39,683 bases of DNA. It comes from Actinomadura roseirufa (lineage in GTDB: Bacteria > Actinomycetota > Actinomycetes > Streptosporangiales > Streptosporangiaceae). Position numbers and translations under genes: made by a program. A model generated the notes under the pieces. That model was not told the origin of the DNA and searched no databases. It saw only the letters and a list, made by a program, of their open reading frames with translations. The stretch lies in contig NZ_CAACVB010000049.1 in NCBI RefSeq assembly GCF_900659635.1, positions 1 to 39,683 of the forward strand. Direction: 5' to 3'. Numbering within the stretch: the first letter of the stretch is position 1; every line of letters starts with the position of its first letter. This document shows, one piece after another, positions 8,438 to 16,428 of the stretch.

Positions 8438-9111
8438 CCGGCGATCCCGAAGACACGCAGGCCAAGGGTGCCGTCAAAGCCGCGGACGTGTACCGGCGAG
8501 CCCGCGACCTGGCGGCCGCCGAGGAGCCCGGCTACGACCTTGTGAGCGGCGCCGCCCGCTTCGAGGGGTGGCTGCGAGACCGGACCGCCGGGACAGGAGG
8601 GACGGACGAGCTGGCGGTCGACGACGTGGCGGCGCTGGCGATCCGCGCCCACGACGGTCAGCAGGAAATGTACGGCGCGCCCTACCGCGAGCACCTTCGC
8701 ACCGTCGCGGAGGCATTGGCGCCGTTCGGTCCCCGGCTGGAGATGGCGGGCTGGTTGCATGACATTCTGGAGAGAACATCCTGGACCGCTGACCAGCTGC
8801 GTGAGACCGGCGTCCCAGACCGCGTGGTGGAGATCGTCGAGCGTGTGACCCAGGTTCGCGGCAGTGACTACCTGGACTCGATCCGTCTCATCACGCAGGA
8901 CCCGGAAGCGACCTTGGTGAAGATCGCCGACAACGCGGACAGCATTTATCCGGAGCGTCCCGCCGTCATCCCCGACTCGGGCAAGCTGCTTGCCGATTTC
9001 GAGAAGGCTCGCGCCATCCTCTGGTCGGCTGCGACACCGGAGAACGTCACCGCAATCGTCGGCCGGGTCAACCCTCCCTTGCTGGAACGGCGGCCTCCCG
9101 GCCAATCTTGA
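8434..9111 (+). CDS. Stand-alone RelA/SpoT-like HD hydrolase domain protein
   Basis: This 225-residue protein consists of one HD domain like the (p)ppGpp hydrolase half of Rel/SpoT and Mesh1. Visible motifs are AHDGQQEMYGAPYREHLRTV (H73), AGWLHDILER (H109, D110, E113) and LVKIADNADSIYP (D166), which line up with the metal-binding H53, H77-D78 and D144 of the Rel hydrolase domain. Two normally conserved active-site residues differ: R114 replaces the Asp after the catalytic Glu, and S170 replaces the Asn of the LADRLHN motif. There is no synthetase, TGS or ACT domain. It may hydrolyse an alarmone or a different nucleotide, or act as a binding sensor. It is the last gene of the sigma cassette, overlapping the sigma gene by 4 bases. 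Confidence 0.8.
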   Translation: MTGDPEDTQAKGAVKAADVYRRARDLAAAEEPGYDLVSGAARFEGWLRDRTAGTGGTDELAVDDVAALAIRAHDGQQEMYGAPYREHLRTVAEALAPFGPRLEMAGWLHDILERTSWTADQLRETGVPDRVVEIVERVTQVRGSDYLDSIRLITQDPEATLVKIADNADSIYPERPAVIPDSGKLLADFEKARAILWSAATPENVTAIVGRVNPPLLERRPPGQS

Positions 9112-9225
9112 CGGGGAGGAGGCCAGGCGCGCCAAAGAGACTTCGCCCTCTTCATAGCGGGTGGCGAATGGAGCGGCTGGCCGGGGCATGAACCTGGGGC
9201 TACTTGCCTTTGATGCTTGTTCATC

Positions 9226-10065
9226 TCAGCCGGAGCCGAGCCTTCCCGGGGCGATCGTTGGTGCGAGGTACTCCAGCGCATAGCCGTTGCCGGAGGGGGT
9301 CACGCGGGCGATCCCGGGTGAGTCCAGGTGGGCGCCGGCCACGTAGTGGTCTGGTCGGGTCAGCTGTTCGAGGAGCGCCGCTCGCGCGGCGCGGGCCTGG
9401 GGCTGGTCGCCGTCGAGTTCCCAGGAGACGTTCGGCTGATCGAATTGGAGCGTGGGGACGTGAACGGTGTCGCCCCAGGCGAGAAGGAGGGCGGTGCCGC
9501 TCCTGACCTCGTAGACGGTGTGGCCGGGTGTGTGGCCCGGGGTCGGGACCGCGGTGGTCCAGTCGTTGATCGCGACCTTCTCCGACACCGGTACGACCCG
9601 GTCGCGGATCGGCGCGAGCCGCCCCGTGAACACCGAGGTGTCACCCGCGCCGATCCACACGCGTTCGAGTGCGGTGAACGCCTCTGAGCCGTCCGGCGCG
9701 ATCAGGCCGCTCACGTGGTCCTCGTGCCTGTGGGTGATGGCCACATCGGTGACCTGCGCGCGGTCGATCCCCGCTTCGCCGAGCGCGTCGTAGAGCAACC
9801 CCATGGTGGGCTCGTGCCAGTTGTCGGACGCGCCGGTGTCGATGAGAACCGACCGCGTGCCATCGGTGACGAAGAAGGCGTTGACCGACAGCCTCAGGTT
9901 GTCGCCGGCCAGCGGGACGGTCGCCGGCAGTTCGTCGAGCGTGCGCCCATCCTCGTCGCGGAGCCGTGTCGGCGGCATGTCGATGTACCCGTCTCGCAGC
10001 GAGACCACCCGCAGGTCGCCGAATTCGAACGTGGCATGGTGGCGGCCACTCGAGATCAGACGCAT
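9226..10065 (-). CDS. Metallo-beta-lactamase-fold hydrolase
   Basis: This 279-residue cytoplasmic enzyme carries the MBL-fold metal motif in THRHEDHVSGLI (His-x-His-x-Asp-His), the second His in PGHTPGHT, the bridging Asp in AWGDTVH, and a last His in AGAHLDSPG. It most resembles the lactonase-like and methyl-parathion-hydrolase-like branch of the fold, so hydrolysis of a lactone, ester or thioester is likely. There is no signal peptide. The start at 10065 is fixed by a strong GGAGG ribosome site. It is divergent from the XRE-cupin regulator at 10180, with direct repeats in the shared promoter region, so that regulator very probably controls it. Confidence 0.88.
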   Translation of the reverse strand: MRLISSGRHHATFEFGDLRVVSLRDGYIDMPPTRLRDEDGRTLDELPATVPLAGDNLRLSVNAFFVTDGTRSVLIDTGASDNWHEPTMGLLYDALGEAGIDRAQVTDVAITHRHEDHVSGLIAPDGSEAFTALERVWIGAGDTSVFTGRLAPIRDRVVPVSEKVAINDWTTAVPTPGHTPGHTVYEVRSGTALLLAWGDTVHVPTLQFDQPNVSWELDGDQPQARAARAALLEQLTRPDHYVAGAHLDSPGIARVTPSGNGYALEYLAPTIAPGRLGSG

Positions 10066-10099
10066 GGAACCTCCGTCGTATTGGGCACGCGTCCGCGTG

Positions 10100-10132
10100 T
10101 CTCCAATAGAAGACTATATCTCCTTTAGAAGA
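10100..10132. promoter_or_regulatory. Paired 14-bp direct repeats, operator of the XRE/MBL divergon
   Basis: TCTCCAATAGAAGA (10100-10113) and TCTCCTTTAGAAGA (10119-10132) match at 12 of 14 bases with 19-base spacing, so they fall on nearly the same helix face. A TATCT...AGATA dyad (10117-10134) overlaps the second. The island is AT-rich and central in the divergent promoter. TACACT at 10139-10144 may be the -10 of the regulator gene. Confidence 0.6.
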
Positions 10133-10179
10133 TACCCCTACACTGTGGGCAGCGAGGCACCCATCGATCAAGGAGCACG

Positions 10180-10788
10180 GTGGTCGAGCAGGACGGAAAC
10201 GCGGCCGGCCCACGGGACGGTGACGACCTGGCCGGCGCGTTCGGCGGTAACGTGCGGCGACGTCGCGAGGAGGCGGGCCTGACCCTGGAGCAACTGTCCG
10301 CACGATCGTCGGTCAGCCGGGCGATGCTGTCCAAGGTCGAACGCGGTGAGAAGAGCCCGACGATCGGCGTCGCCTCCAGGATCGCCCACGCGCTCGACGC
10401 GTCGCTCTCCGACCTGATCGGCGCTCCGGCCGCCGCCACGTCCGGTGTGGCCATTGCCCTGCGCAAGAACGATCGCCCCGTTTTCCGTGACCCGGAAACC
10501 GGCTTCGAGCGGCACATCGCGTCGGCGGCCCCGGGCGCGGGAGGAGCCGAGGTGATCGTCCATTACCTTCCCGCGCAGGTCTCCACCGGGCTGCTGCCCG
10601 CCTATCCCCCGGGCACGGAGAAACAACTCGTGGTGCTCGCGGGCACCCTCACCGTCGCGATCGGCGGGATCAGCGAGACCCTGAACACGGGCGACTCCCT
10701 GTTCTTCCAGGCCGACGCGGACCACGGCTTCGCCAACCGGACGAACGCTCCCTGCGAGTACATCATGGTCATCTCACGTAGAACCTGA
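10180..10788 (+). CDS. XRE-family regulator with C-terminal cupin domain
   Basis: The 202-residue product has an HTH_XRE domain at about 21-80 (NVRRRREEAGLTLEQLSARS, SVSRAMLSKVERGEKSPTIG) and a cupin sensor domain at about 125-200 (YPPGTEKQLVVLAGTLTVAI, LNTGDSLFFQADADHGFANR). This class (SutR/PuuR-like) binds a small ligand in the cupin barrel. The start is GTG 10180, 4 bases after AAGGAG. It is divergent from the MBL-fold hydrolase and likely represses both that gene and itself through the repeats at 10100-10132; the ligand may be the hydrolase substrate (inference). Confidence 0.9.
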   Translation: MVEQDGNAAGPRDGDDLAGAFGGNVRRRREEAGLTLEQLSARSSVSRAMLSKVERGEKSPTIGVASRIAHALDASLSDLIGAPAAATSGVAIALRKNDRPVFRDPETGFERHIASAAPGAGGAEVIVHYLPAQVSTGLLPAYPPGTEKQLVVLAGTLTVAIGGISETLNTGDSLFFQADADHGFANRTNAPCEYIMVISRRT

Positions 10789-10850
10789 GCGTCCTGCGCG
10801 GACGGGGGCACGGGCGGGGAACCGCAGGCCATCGGCCGAGGCCGCCGCGC

Positions 10851-12095
10851 TCACGAACCCGCCCGCGTCCGGCGGCCGCGGCCGCCGAGTCGTGCTCCTT
10901 GATCCTTCTCGATGGCCACGGCGGAGGCGGAGAGGACGGTCGCGGCGGTGAGGGTTCCCCAGAGGGCGGCCGGGCCACGGGTGGCGAGGGCGGTGATGAC
11001 CGCCGGGGAGACGGCGAGGCCGAATCCCGTGGAGAACTGGAAGCGGGAGAGGGCGCGTCCCAGGACACGGGCCGGGGCGATGGCGGTGACGAGCGCGGTG
11101 GCGCTGCCCGCGTAGATGATCTCGCCGATCGTGCAGACCACGGACACCGCCGCGACGGCCGCGGGACCCCAGCCGTGTCCCAGCGAGGTGGCCGCGAGGA
11201 AACCGAGGTAGGACACGGCCAGCACCACGCCGGAGAGGACCAGCACCGTCCGCCGGGTGAAGCGTGACATCAGGACGGTGACCGGCACCTGCAGTGTGAC
11301 GACCAGCACCGTGTTGGCCACCAGGACGGCCCCCGGCCACATCGGGGACGCGTGGAACTGTGTCACGAGGATCAGGGGGATCGCGACTTCGGGGACGTTG
11401 AGGCAGAAGACGTAGATCACGTTGGCGGCGAGCAGCGCGAGCATCCGGGGTGCGGGCTCGTCGTCGAGGTCCTTGGCCGGGGACGTCTCCGCTGGACGTG
11501 CGTGCACGTGGACCGACCACGCCAAGGCGGCCGCGGCGAGGTAGGCGAGCCCGGTGACGACCGCCAGCGCTCGCAGTGCGGTGGTGCCGCCGGCCAGGCA
11601 CACGGTGGCGATGAGCGCCGCGACGCCTATGGCGGCGTTGCGCAGGGCGCGGGCGCCCGCGAGGGCGGTGTCGCGCTCTCGGCCGTGGGCGACCGTGGCC
11701 ACGAGCGCGGCGTGGGCGGCCGGCCACGCCTGGTTGCCGATGCCGAGGAAGAGCGCCGCCATCGCGAAGAGCCAGACGTGGCCCGTCGGCGCGGCCAGCA
11801 GCAGCACCACGCCCAGGACCCGCACCAGCATCGACGCCGCCACGACCGTGCTGCGCGCGCCCCGGTCCAGCCATCGGCCCACCGCGGGCATGCACGCCAG
11901 ACCCGCGACGGTGCCGACGGTCATGGCGGTGCCGGTGACCGGCGGGGACAGTTTCAGTACCGTCACGCCGTAGAGCAGCAAAAAGGGCCGGATCAGGCCG
12001 GTACCGAGCGCGTCCACGGCCAGCGCGATGGCATACCGGGGGCCTCCGGAGGCGCGGATCAGGACGCGGGGCTGGATTCTGGTTATGGTCGTCAT
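10851..12095 (-). CDS. MFS transporter
   Basis: The 414-residue protein has about twelve hydrophobic segments, including AIALAVDALGTGLIRPFLLL, VTVLKLSPPVTGTAMTVGTV and TVLVVTLQVPVTVLM, with the basic loop GRWLDRGARS between helices 2 and 3 that is the MFS loop motif. It is a proton-coupled exporter or importer in the drug/metabolite MFS group; the substrate is unknown. The frame opens farther upstream, but the homologous part begins at MTTITRIQP, and the ATG at 12095 leaves a proper intergenic region, so that start is used. It is divergent from the ArsR-type regulator at 12198, with a 29-bp dyad between, so expression should be controlled by that regulator. Confidence 0.9.
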   Translation of the reverse strand: MTTITRIQPRVLIRASGGPRYAIALAVDALGTGLIRPFLLLYGVTVLKLSPPVTGTAMTVGTVAGLACMPAVGRWLDRGARSTVVAASMLVRVLGVVLLLAAPTGHVWLFAMAALFLGIGNQAWPAAHAALVATVAHGRERDTALAGARALRNAAIGVAALIATVCLAGGTTALRALAVVTGLAYLAAAALAWSVHVHARPAETSPAKDLDDEPAPRMLALLAANVIYVFCLNVPEVAIPLILVTQFHASPMWPGAVLVANTVLVVTLQVPVTVLMSRFTRRTVLVLSGVVLAVSYLGFLAATSLGHGWGPAAVAAVSVVCTIGEIIYAGSATALVTAIAPARVLGRALSRFQFSTGFGLAVSPAVITALATRGPAALWGTLTAATVLSASAVAIEKDQGARLGGRGRRTRAGS

Positions 12096-12132
12096 GGCGT
12101 CAGACAGTGCGTCCGGCCGCTGGGCCGGGGCA

Positions 12133-12161
12133 CGTCGGTTGACGAATATCGTCAACCGACG
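12133..12161. promoter_or_regulatory. 29-bp near-perfect dyad, operator of the MFS/ArsR divergon
   Basis: CGTCGGTTGACGA (12133-12145) and TCGTCAACCGACG (12149-12161) are exact reverse complements around ATA. The dyad is 38 bases from each start codon, in the only intergenic space shared by the transporter and the regulator. TTGAC lies within it and may serve as a -35 element. Confidence 0.85.
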
Positions 12162-12197
12162 ACCTCGCCAGGTGGTCTGAGCAGCGATGATGGAAAG

Positions 12198-13283
12198 ATG
12201 ACGCTGAGGATCGACATCAGCGGCCTGCCGTCCGAGCGGATACGGTTCGCCGCCTCCCCGCTGGCCGAGCTGACCGCGATGCTGCACGTGCTGGCCGAGC
12301 CCGGTCACCATCCGCAGTTCTCCGGCTGGGCCGCGGACGTCTGGGCCGGGCTGCGGCCTGAGCTGGCCGAGCGGCTCAGGGAGGCGGAGTTCCTATGGCG
12401 TTCCTCCCAGGCCGACTTCATGATCCCCGCGCGGCCCCGGCCGACACTCGCCGAGGAGCTGGACGACGTCGACCGGATCGACGACGAGACATATGTGACC
12501 GCCGCGCTCGTCACCACCTGCGGCAGCAACCGGGTCCATTTCAGGGGGGCGTCGCCGCTCACCGACACGACGGCGCGCGAGCGTGCGCTGGACGTGGCGC
12601 AGGCCCGCGGCGCGCTGCAGGAGGCGTTCGCGGAACGGCTGCTCGCGGACCCGGCCGCGGTGCGGACGCGGGTGCGTCGCACCCTCGAGGAATGCGCCGA
12701 GGCGTTCTTCGACGGCGCGTGGGCGAGCGCCGCGGTGCAACTCGCCACCGATCTGCGCCTGAAGAACGAACTGCTCAGGCGCCAGGGCATCGGGTCGGCA
12801 CTCGCCTCGGTCTCCGGCGCGGTCGCCCTGGCACCGGACGGCGACTGCATCATCGTGGACAAGGTGCAGGACAAGGCGACCGCCGCCCAGGGCGCAGGGG
12901 TCACCTTCATCCCCAGCGTCTTCGGCCGCCCACACCTGGTGGCGGTCCACGCTCCTGGGTGGCATCCGGTGGTGCAGTATCCCGTCGCCGAGCCGAGTCC
13001 GGCGGAACCGGTCTCTCTGGAGACGGTCACGCTCCGGCTGCAGGCGCTCGCGCATCCGGTGCGGCTGCGGCTGCTGCGCACCCTGGCCCGCGGCCCCCAC
13101 ACCACCAGCGAGCTGGCCCACTTCTGGGACCTCTCGCCCCCGGAGGTGTCCCGTCACCTGACCGTCCTGCGCCGTGCGGGCCTGCTCACGGCTCAGCGGA
13201 ACGGTCGTTACGTCCGCTACACCGTTAATCTGCCTGATCTGACGGCGTTGGGCGGCGATCTCCTGGCGGCCGTGCTGCGCTGA
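12198..13283 (+). CDS. ArsR-type regulator with long N-terminal DUF5937-like domain
   Basis: The 361-residue protein has a C-terminal winged helix (about 270-350): LRLQALAHPVRLRLLRTLAR, HTTSELAHFWDLSPPEVSRH, LTVLRRAGLLTAQRNGRYVR. The first 260 residues form a globular domain of the kind annotated DUF5937 in actinomycetes (LTAMLHVLAEPGHHPQFSGW, AEFLWRSSQADFMIPARPRP). No metal-binding Cys motif is visible, so it is not a classic metal sensor. ATG 12198 is chosen because the upstream part of the open frame is an antisense shadow of the transporter. It likely binds the dyad at 12133-12161 and controls the divergent MFS gene. Confidence 0.85.
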   Translation: MTLRIDISGLPSERIRFAASPLAELTAMLHVLAEPGHHPQFSGWAADVWAGLRPELAERLREAEFLWRSSQADFMIPARPRPTLAEELDDVDRIDDETYVTAALVTTCGSNRVHFRGASPLTDTTARERALDVAQARGALQEAFAERLLADPAAVRTRVRRTLEECAEAFFDGAWASAAVQLATDLRLKNELLRRQGIGSALASVSGAVALAPDGDCIIVDKVQDKATAAQGAGVTFIPSVFGRPHLVAVHAPGWHPVVQYPVAEPSPAEPVSLETVTLRLQALAHPVRLRLLRTLARGPHTTSELAHFWDLSPPEVSRHLTVLRRAGLLTAQRNGRYVRYTVNLPDLTALGGDLLAAVLR

Positions 13284-13384
13284 GCGGCCCCGCTTGTGTC
13301 TCTTCTCCGCCGGACTAGGCTCTGACACACGCTAGTGATCAAGCTGCGACGCCCCGTGGATCCGCCCCCAGAGGAGGCCCGTTC

Positions 13385-14593
13385 GTGAGTGCGCCCCACG
13401 ACCCGGTGCTCGAGGGAGTCGTCGGGCCTCCGCGCTCCGGCCCGCCGGCCCTCCCCGTCCCGGGCTCCGTCGCCGGAGTCGCGCCGGGTGGCGTGGCAAC
13501 CGACCCACCCGGCACCGGTGACCCCCTCGCCGAAGCCGTCGCGATCCTGCCGGCGCTGCCCGCCGACTCCCCTGGCGACCGGTACGGCCTTCGCGGGCTG
13601 ACCGCGGCGTGGCTGCGCAGCCAGAAGAGCGACGCCACCCGCCGCGCCTACTACCGTGACCTGGCGGGCTGGCTGGACTTTTGCGCCCGCACCCTGCTGG
13701 ACCCGCTGGCCGCGCGGCGAGCCGACGTCGACGACTGGTCGGCGACCATGACCGCCGCCACCCGCTCGGGCCGGACCCGCCCCGCGGGGGCGGCGACCAA
13801 GGCCCGCCGCCTGGCGGCCGTGTCCTCCTGGTACACCTACCTGCTGTCCAACGACGCCGCCGAACGCAACCCCACGCTGCTGGTCAAACGGCCCTCCTCC
13901 GCGGAGATCACCGCGGCCGCCCGCAAGGCCCCCACACTCAGCGTCCCCGAGACCGCCCAGCTGCTCGACACCGCCGAGAACCGCGCCACCAGCCTGGACA
14001 CCGAGACCGCCTGGCGGGACGCCGCCGTCGTCTTCCTGCTGTTCTACACCGCGCTGCGGGTGTCGGCGATCACCGGCGCCGACACCGGTGACCTGGGCAC
14101 CGAGGCCGGCTATCGCGTGCTGTGGCACGCCGCCAAGGGCAAGGGCCCCACCGGCCGCGACTACGTGCGCGTCGACGGCGAGCTCACCCGCGTCCTCGAC
14201 CACTACCTGAGCGTCCGCGGCCGTCGTCACCCCGGCCGGCTGTGCCCACCCGGACCGCTGCTGGTCACCGCCCCCCACGCCTTCGACGCCACCAAGACCG
14301 GCGACAGGCGTCTCACCCAGCGCGACGTCACCAACATCCTGCGGGCGGCGGCCACACGAGCCGGACTGCCCGCGGCGGCCCGGCTCACCCCCCACAGTGG
14401 CCGCCGCACCGTCATCACCACGCTGCTCGGTCACGACGTCCCGCTCGCCAAGGTCCAGGACCTCGCCGGGCACGCCGACCCCCGCACCACCCGCGGCTAC
14501 GACGACACCAACCACAAACTCGCCGCCTCGCCCGTCACCGACCTCACCCGCATCCTGGCCCGGCAACGGACCCCACCGCCCCCGCCCCGATGA
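13385..14593 (+). CDS. Tyrosine recombinase/integrase (XerD-like)
   Basis: The 402-residue protein has a variable Pro-rich N-terminus (1-70), a SAM-like core-binding domain (about 75-160, LTAAWLRSQKSDATRRAYYR), and a catalytic domain with the family residues: Arg in YTALRVSAITGAD, Lys in AAKGKGPTGRDY, His-x-x-Arg in LTPHSGRRT, His in LAGHADPRTTRGY and the Tyr nucleophile in RGYDDT. The start is GTG 13385 behind GAGGAGG (13371-13377). No excisionase, relaxase or replication gene is adjacent, and I see no tRNA-derived attachment site nearby. It could be a leftover or active integrase of an element whose other parts include the KfrA-like gene at 379-1698, about 12 kb away (inference). Confidence 0.92.
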   Translation: MSAPHDPVLEGVVGPPRSGPPALPVPGSVAGVAPGGVATDPPGTGDPLAEAVAILPALPADSPGDRYGLRGLTAAWLRSQKSDATRRAYYRDLAGWLDFCARTLLDPLAARRADVDDWSATMTAATRSGRTRPAGAATKARRLAAVSSWYTYLLSNDAAERNPTLLVKRPSSAEITAAARKAPTLSVPETAQLLDTAENRATSLDTETAWRDAAVVFLLFYTALRVSAITGADTGDLGTEAGYRVLWHAAKGKGPTGRDYVRVDGELTRVLDHYLSVRGRRHPGRLCPPGPLLVTAPHAFDATKTGDRRLTQRDVTNILRAAATRAGLPAAARLTPHSGRRTVITTLLGHDVPLAKVQDLAGHADPRTTRGYDDTNHKLAASPVTDLTRILARQRTPPPPPR

Positions 14594-14595
14594 CC

Positions 14596-14621
14596 GGCCC
14601 GGCCGGGGCTCCGGCCGGGCC
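14596..14621 (+). terminator. 11-bp GC stem after the integrase
   Basis: GGCCCGGCCGG (14596-14606) pairs perfectly with CCGGCCGGGCC (14611-14621) around GGCT, 3 bases beyond the integrase stop and before the convergent TetR gene. It has no T-run. Confidence 0.7.
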
Positions 14622-14674
14622 CGCCACGTGTCGGACATGCGCCGTTCCGCGCCGCCGGGAGCCGAGAGGACGCA

Positions 14675-15328
14675 TCAGGGGATCGCGGTCTCGATTCCAG
14701 TGAGATGCGCGGCGAGGATCTCCTCGAATGCGGCTTGGCGGTCGGCCCCGAGGGGACGGATTTCGCGCGCGAAGTGACCCAGGGCGGGGAACTGGTCGGG
14801 GTCGGCGCCCAGGACCGCGACACGGAACTGCTCCACCCCCTGTTCGTATTCAGCGGGGGTGAGGGTCCGGATGCCGGCCTCGGAGGCGATCAGTGCGGCG
14901 AGGAGAACCACGATCCGGTGGTAGCGGAGCGGAATCTCCTCCTCGGGCAGGCCCGAGGAGCGCAGGGCCTGGAGCACCTCCTCCATGACCAGCCGGGATC
15001 CCGTGCCGCCGGACGCGTAGCGTCCCCAGATCACGGCGAGCTGGGGGTGCTGCCCGAAGGCCTCTCGCAGGCGCAGGGCCGTCGCGGTGATGCGCTGCTT
15101 CCAGTCGCCCTCGGGGAGGTAGCCGTCCATCGCGGCCGCCAGGATCCGGTCGGCGACCGCGCGCAGCAGCTCGGTCTTGTTGCGGAAGTGCCGGTAAAGG
15201 CTGGAGGAGTCGGTCCCGAGCGCCGCGGCGAGCTTGCGCACGCTGAACGACTCGGCGTCGCTCGTGCGCAGCAACTCCGCCGCCGTGTCCAGGATCGCCT
15301 CGGTCGACCAACGCCTTCGGCCTGCCAT
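14675..15328 (-). CDS. TetR/AcrR-family regulator
   Basis: The 217-residue protein has an N-terminal HTH (about 8-52: STEAILDTAAELLRTSDAES, FSVRKLAAALGTDSSSLYRH, FRNKTELLRAVADRIL) and a C-terminal ligand domain of TetR_C type (LREAFGQHPQLAVIWGRYAS, GTGSRLVMEEVLQALRSSGL). It is divergent from the esterase/aldo-keto reductase operon at 15456, with a palindrome inside a recognisable promoter between them, so it is a likely repressor of that operon. The inducer is unknown. Confidence 0.92.
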   Translation of the reverse strand: MAGRRRWSTEAILDTAAELLRTSDAESFSVRKLAAALGTDSSSLYRHFRNKTELLRAVADRILAAAMDGYLPEGDWKQRITATALRLREAFGQHPQLAVIWGRYASGGTGSRLVMEEVLQALRSSGLPEEEIPLRYHRIVVLLAALIASEAGIRTLTPAEYEQGVEQFRVAVLGADPDQFPALGHFAREIRPLGADRQAAFEEILAAHLTGIETAIP

Positions 15329-15359
15329 CTCGCCCCTCTCGTCCGGGCTCAGCCTATGC

Positions 15360-15394
15360 TATGCACTTGCTGTTGCACGCACCGCGTGCATAAT
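15360..15394 (+). promoter_or_regulatory. Promoter with embedded 17-bp palindrome, upstream of the esterase operon
   Basis: TTGCTG (15367-15372) and CATAAT (15389-15394) are spaced 16 bases, a plausible sigma-70-type promoter reading toward the esterase. The palindrome TGCACGC-ACC-GCGTGCA (15374-15390) fills the spacer, and TATGCAC (15360-15366) with GTGCATA (15386-15392) forms a wider dyad. A repressor bound here would block RNA polymerase; the divergent TetR protein is the obvious candidate. Confidence 0.65.
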
Positions 15395-15455
15395 GGGTCG
15401 CAGCCCGGCCGAGAGGCGCGGCCGGGACCGCGAAGAGCGAAGAAGAGGCAGGGAC

Positions 15456-16418
15456 ATGAGCGAGACCACTGCTGAGACACGGCCACCGGAGCCGGACTTC
15501 GAGGCGATGACGATCGAGGAGCTGGTCGGCTACCGCGCCGCGGAGAACGCCTGGCGGGCGTCCGGCGCGGCGCGGGCGATCCTTGGGGATCCGGACCCGG
15601 GGGCCGCGATCGACTGGCGAGAGATGACGCTGCCGGGCCGTGACCTTGCGGTGCGGGTGTATCGGCCGCTGTCGGCGGACGACGGCGAGGCCGCCACCGG
15701 TACCGGCCTGCCACTCGTGGTCCATGTGCACGGAGGTGGTTTCGTCGGCACGGCGGCGCAGTGCGACTGGACCAACAGCCACCTCGCCGCCCGGCTGCCC
15801 GCGCTCGTCGTCTCGGTCGAGCACCGCCTCGTCGCCCCGGACAGCCCGCTCTCGAACGCCGCCGACGACGGATGGGACGTGCTCCGGTACGTGGTGGGGC
15901 ACGCCGCGCGGTGGGGTGCCGACCCGGCGCGCACGGCCGTCTTCGGTGAGAGCTTCGGTGGGCTGGTCAGCGCCCTGGCGGCGGTCCGGGCCCGGGAGGA
16001 CGGGCTGCGGCTCAGGGCGCAGGTGCTGGTCAATCCCGTGGTCGACATGACCGAGACGATGTACGACCACCCCTCGATGGCCGAGTACGCCTACAGCCCG
16101 ACCCGCGCCTTGCCGCTACTGCGGTTGCTGCGGCGGCTCGCCGTCCCGCGGGGCGGCGACGCCCGCGCGTTCTCGCCGCTGTACGCGGACGACCTGAGCG
16201 GGCTCGCCCCCGCGCTGCTCGTCGTCCCGACCCAGGACGCGCTCGCCGATCACGGCCGCCGCTACGCCGAGCGCCTGCGGGCGGCCGGGACGTCCGTACG
16301 GCTCACCGAGTATCCGGGGGCGCGGCACGCGTTCCTGACCCTGCCAGGCGTGGAACCACAGGCCGCGGCCGCCCAGGCGGAGATCCTCGCGTTCCTCCGC
16401 ACGGCCCTGGCCGGGTGA
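15456..16418 (+). CDS. Alpha/beta hydrolase, HSL-type esterase
   Basis: The 320-residue carboxylesterase has the hormone-sensitive-lipase oxyanion motif HVHGGGFVG, the nucleophile elbow FGESFGGLV (Ser), the acid in VVPTQDALADH (Asp) and the His in PGARHAFLTLPG. There is no signal peptide, so it is cytoplasmic and acts on short-chain esters or lactones. The start at ATG 15456 follows an AGAGG-containing purine run. The frame is open upstream but overlaps the TetR gene. The aldo-keto reductase follows 10 bases after the stop, so the two form one operon under the divergent TetR regulator. Esterase plus reductase suggests degradation or detoxification of an ester or ketone compound (inference). 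Confidence 0.9.
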   Translation: MSETTAETRPPEPDFEAMTIEELVGYRAAENAWRASGAARAILGDPDPGAAIDWREMTLPGRDLAVRVYRPLSADDGEAATGTGLPLVVHVHGGGFVGTAAQCDWTNSHLAARLPALVVSVEHRLVAPDSPLSNAADDGWDVLRYVVGHAARWGADPARTAVFGESFGGLVSALAAVRAREDGLRLRAQVLVNPVVDMTETMYDHPSMAEYAYSPTRALPLLRLLRRLAVPRGGDARAFSPLYADDLSGLAPALLVVPTQDALADHGRRYAERLRAAGTSVRLTEYPGARHAFLTLPGVEPQAAAAQAEILAFLRTALAG

Positions 16419-16428
16419 CGGAGGAACG

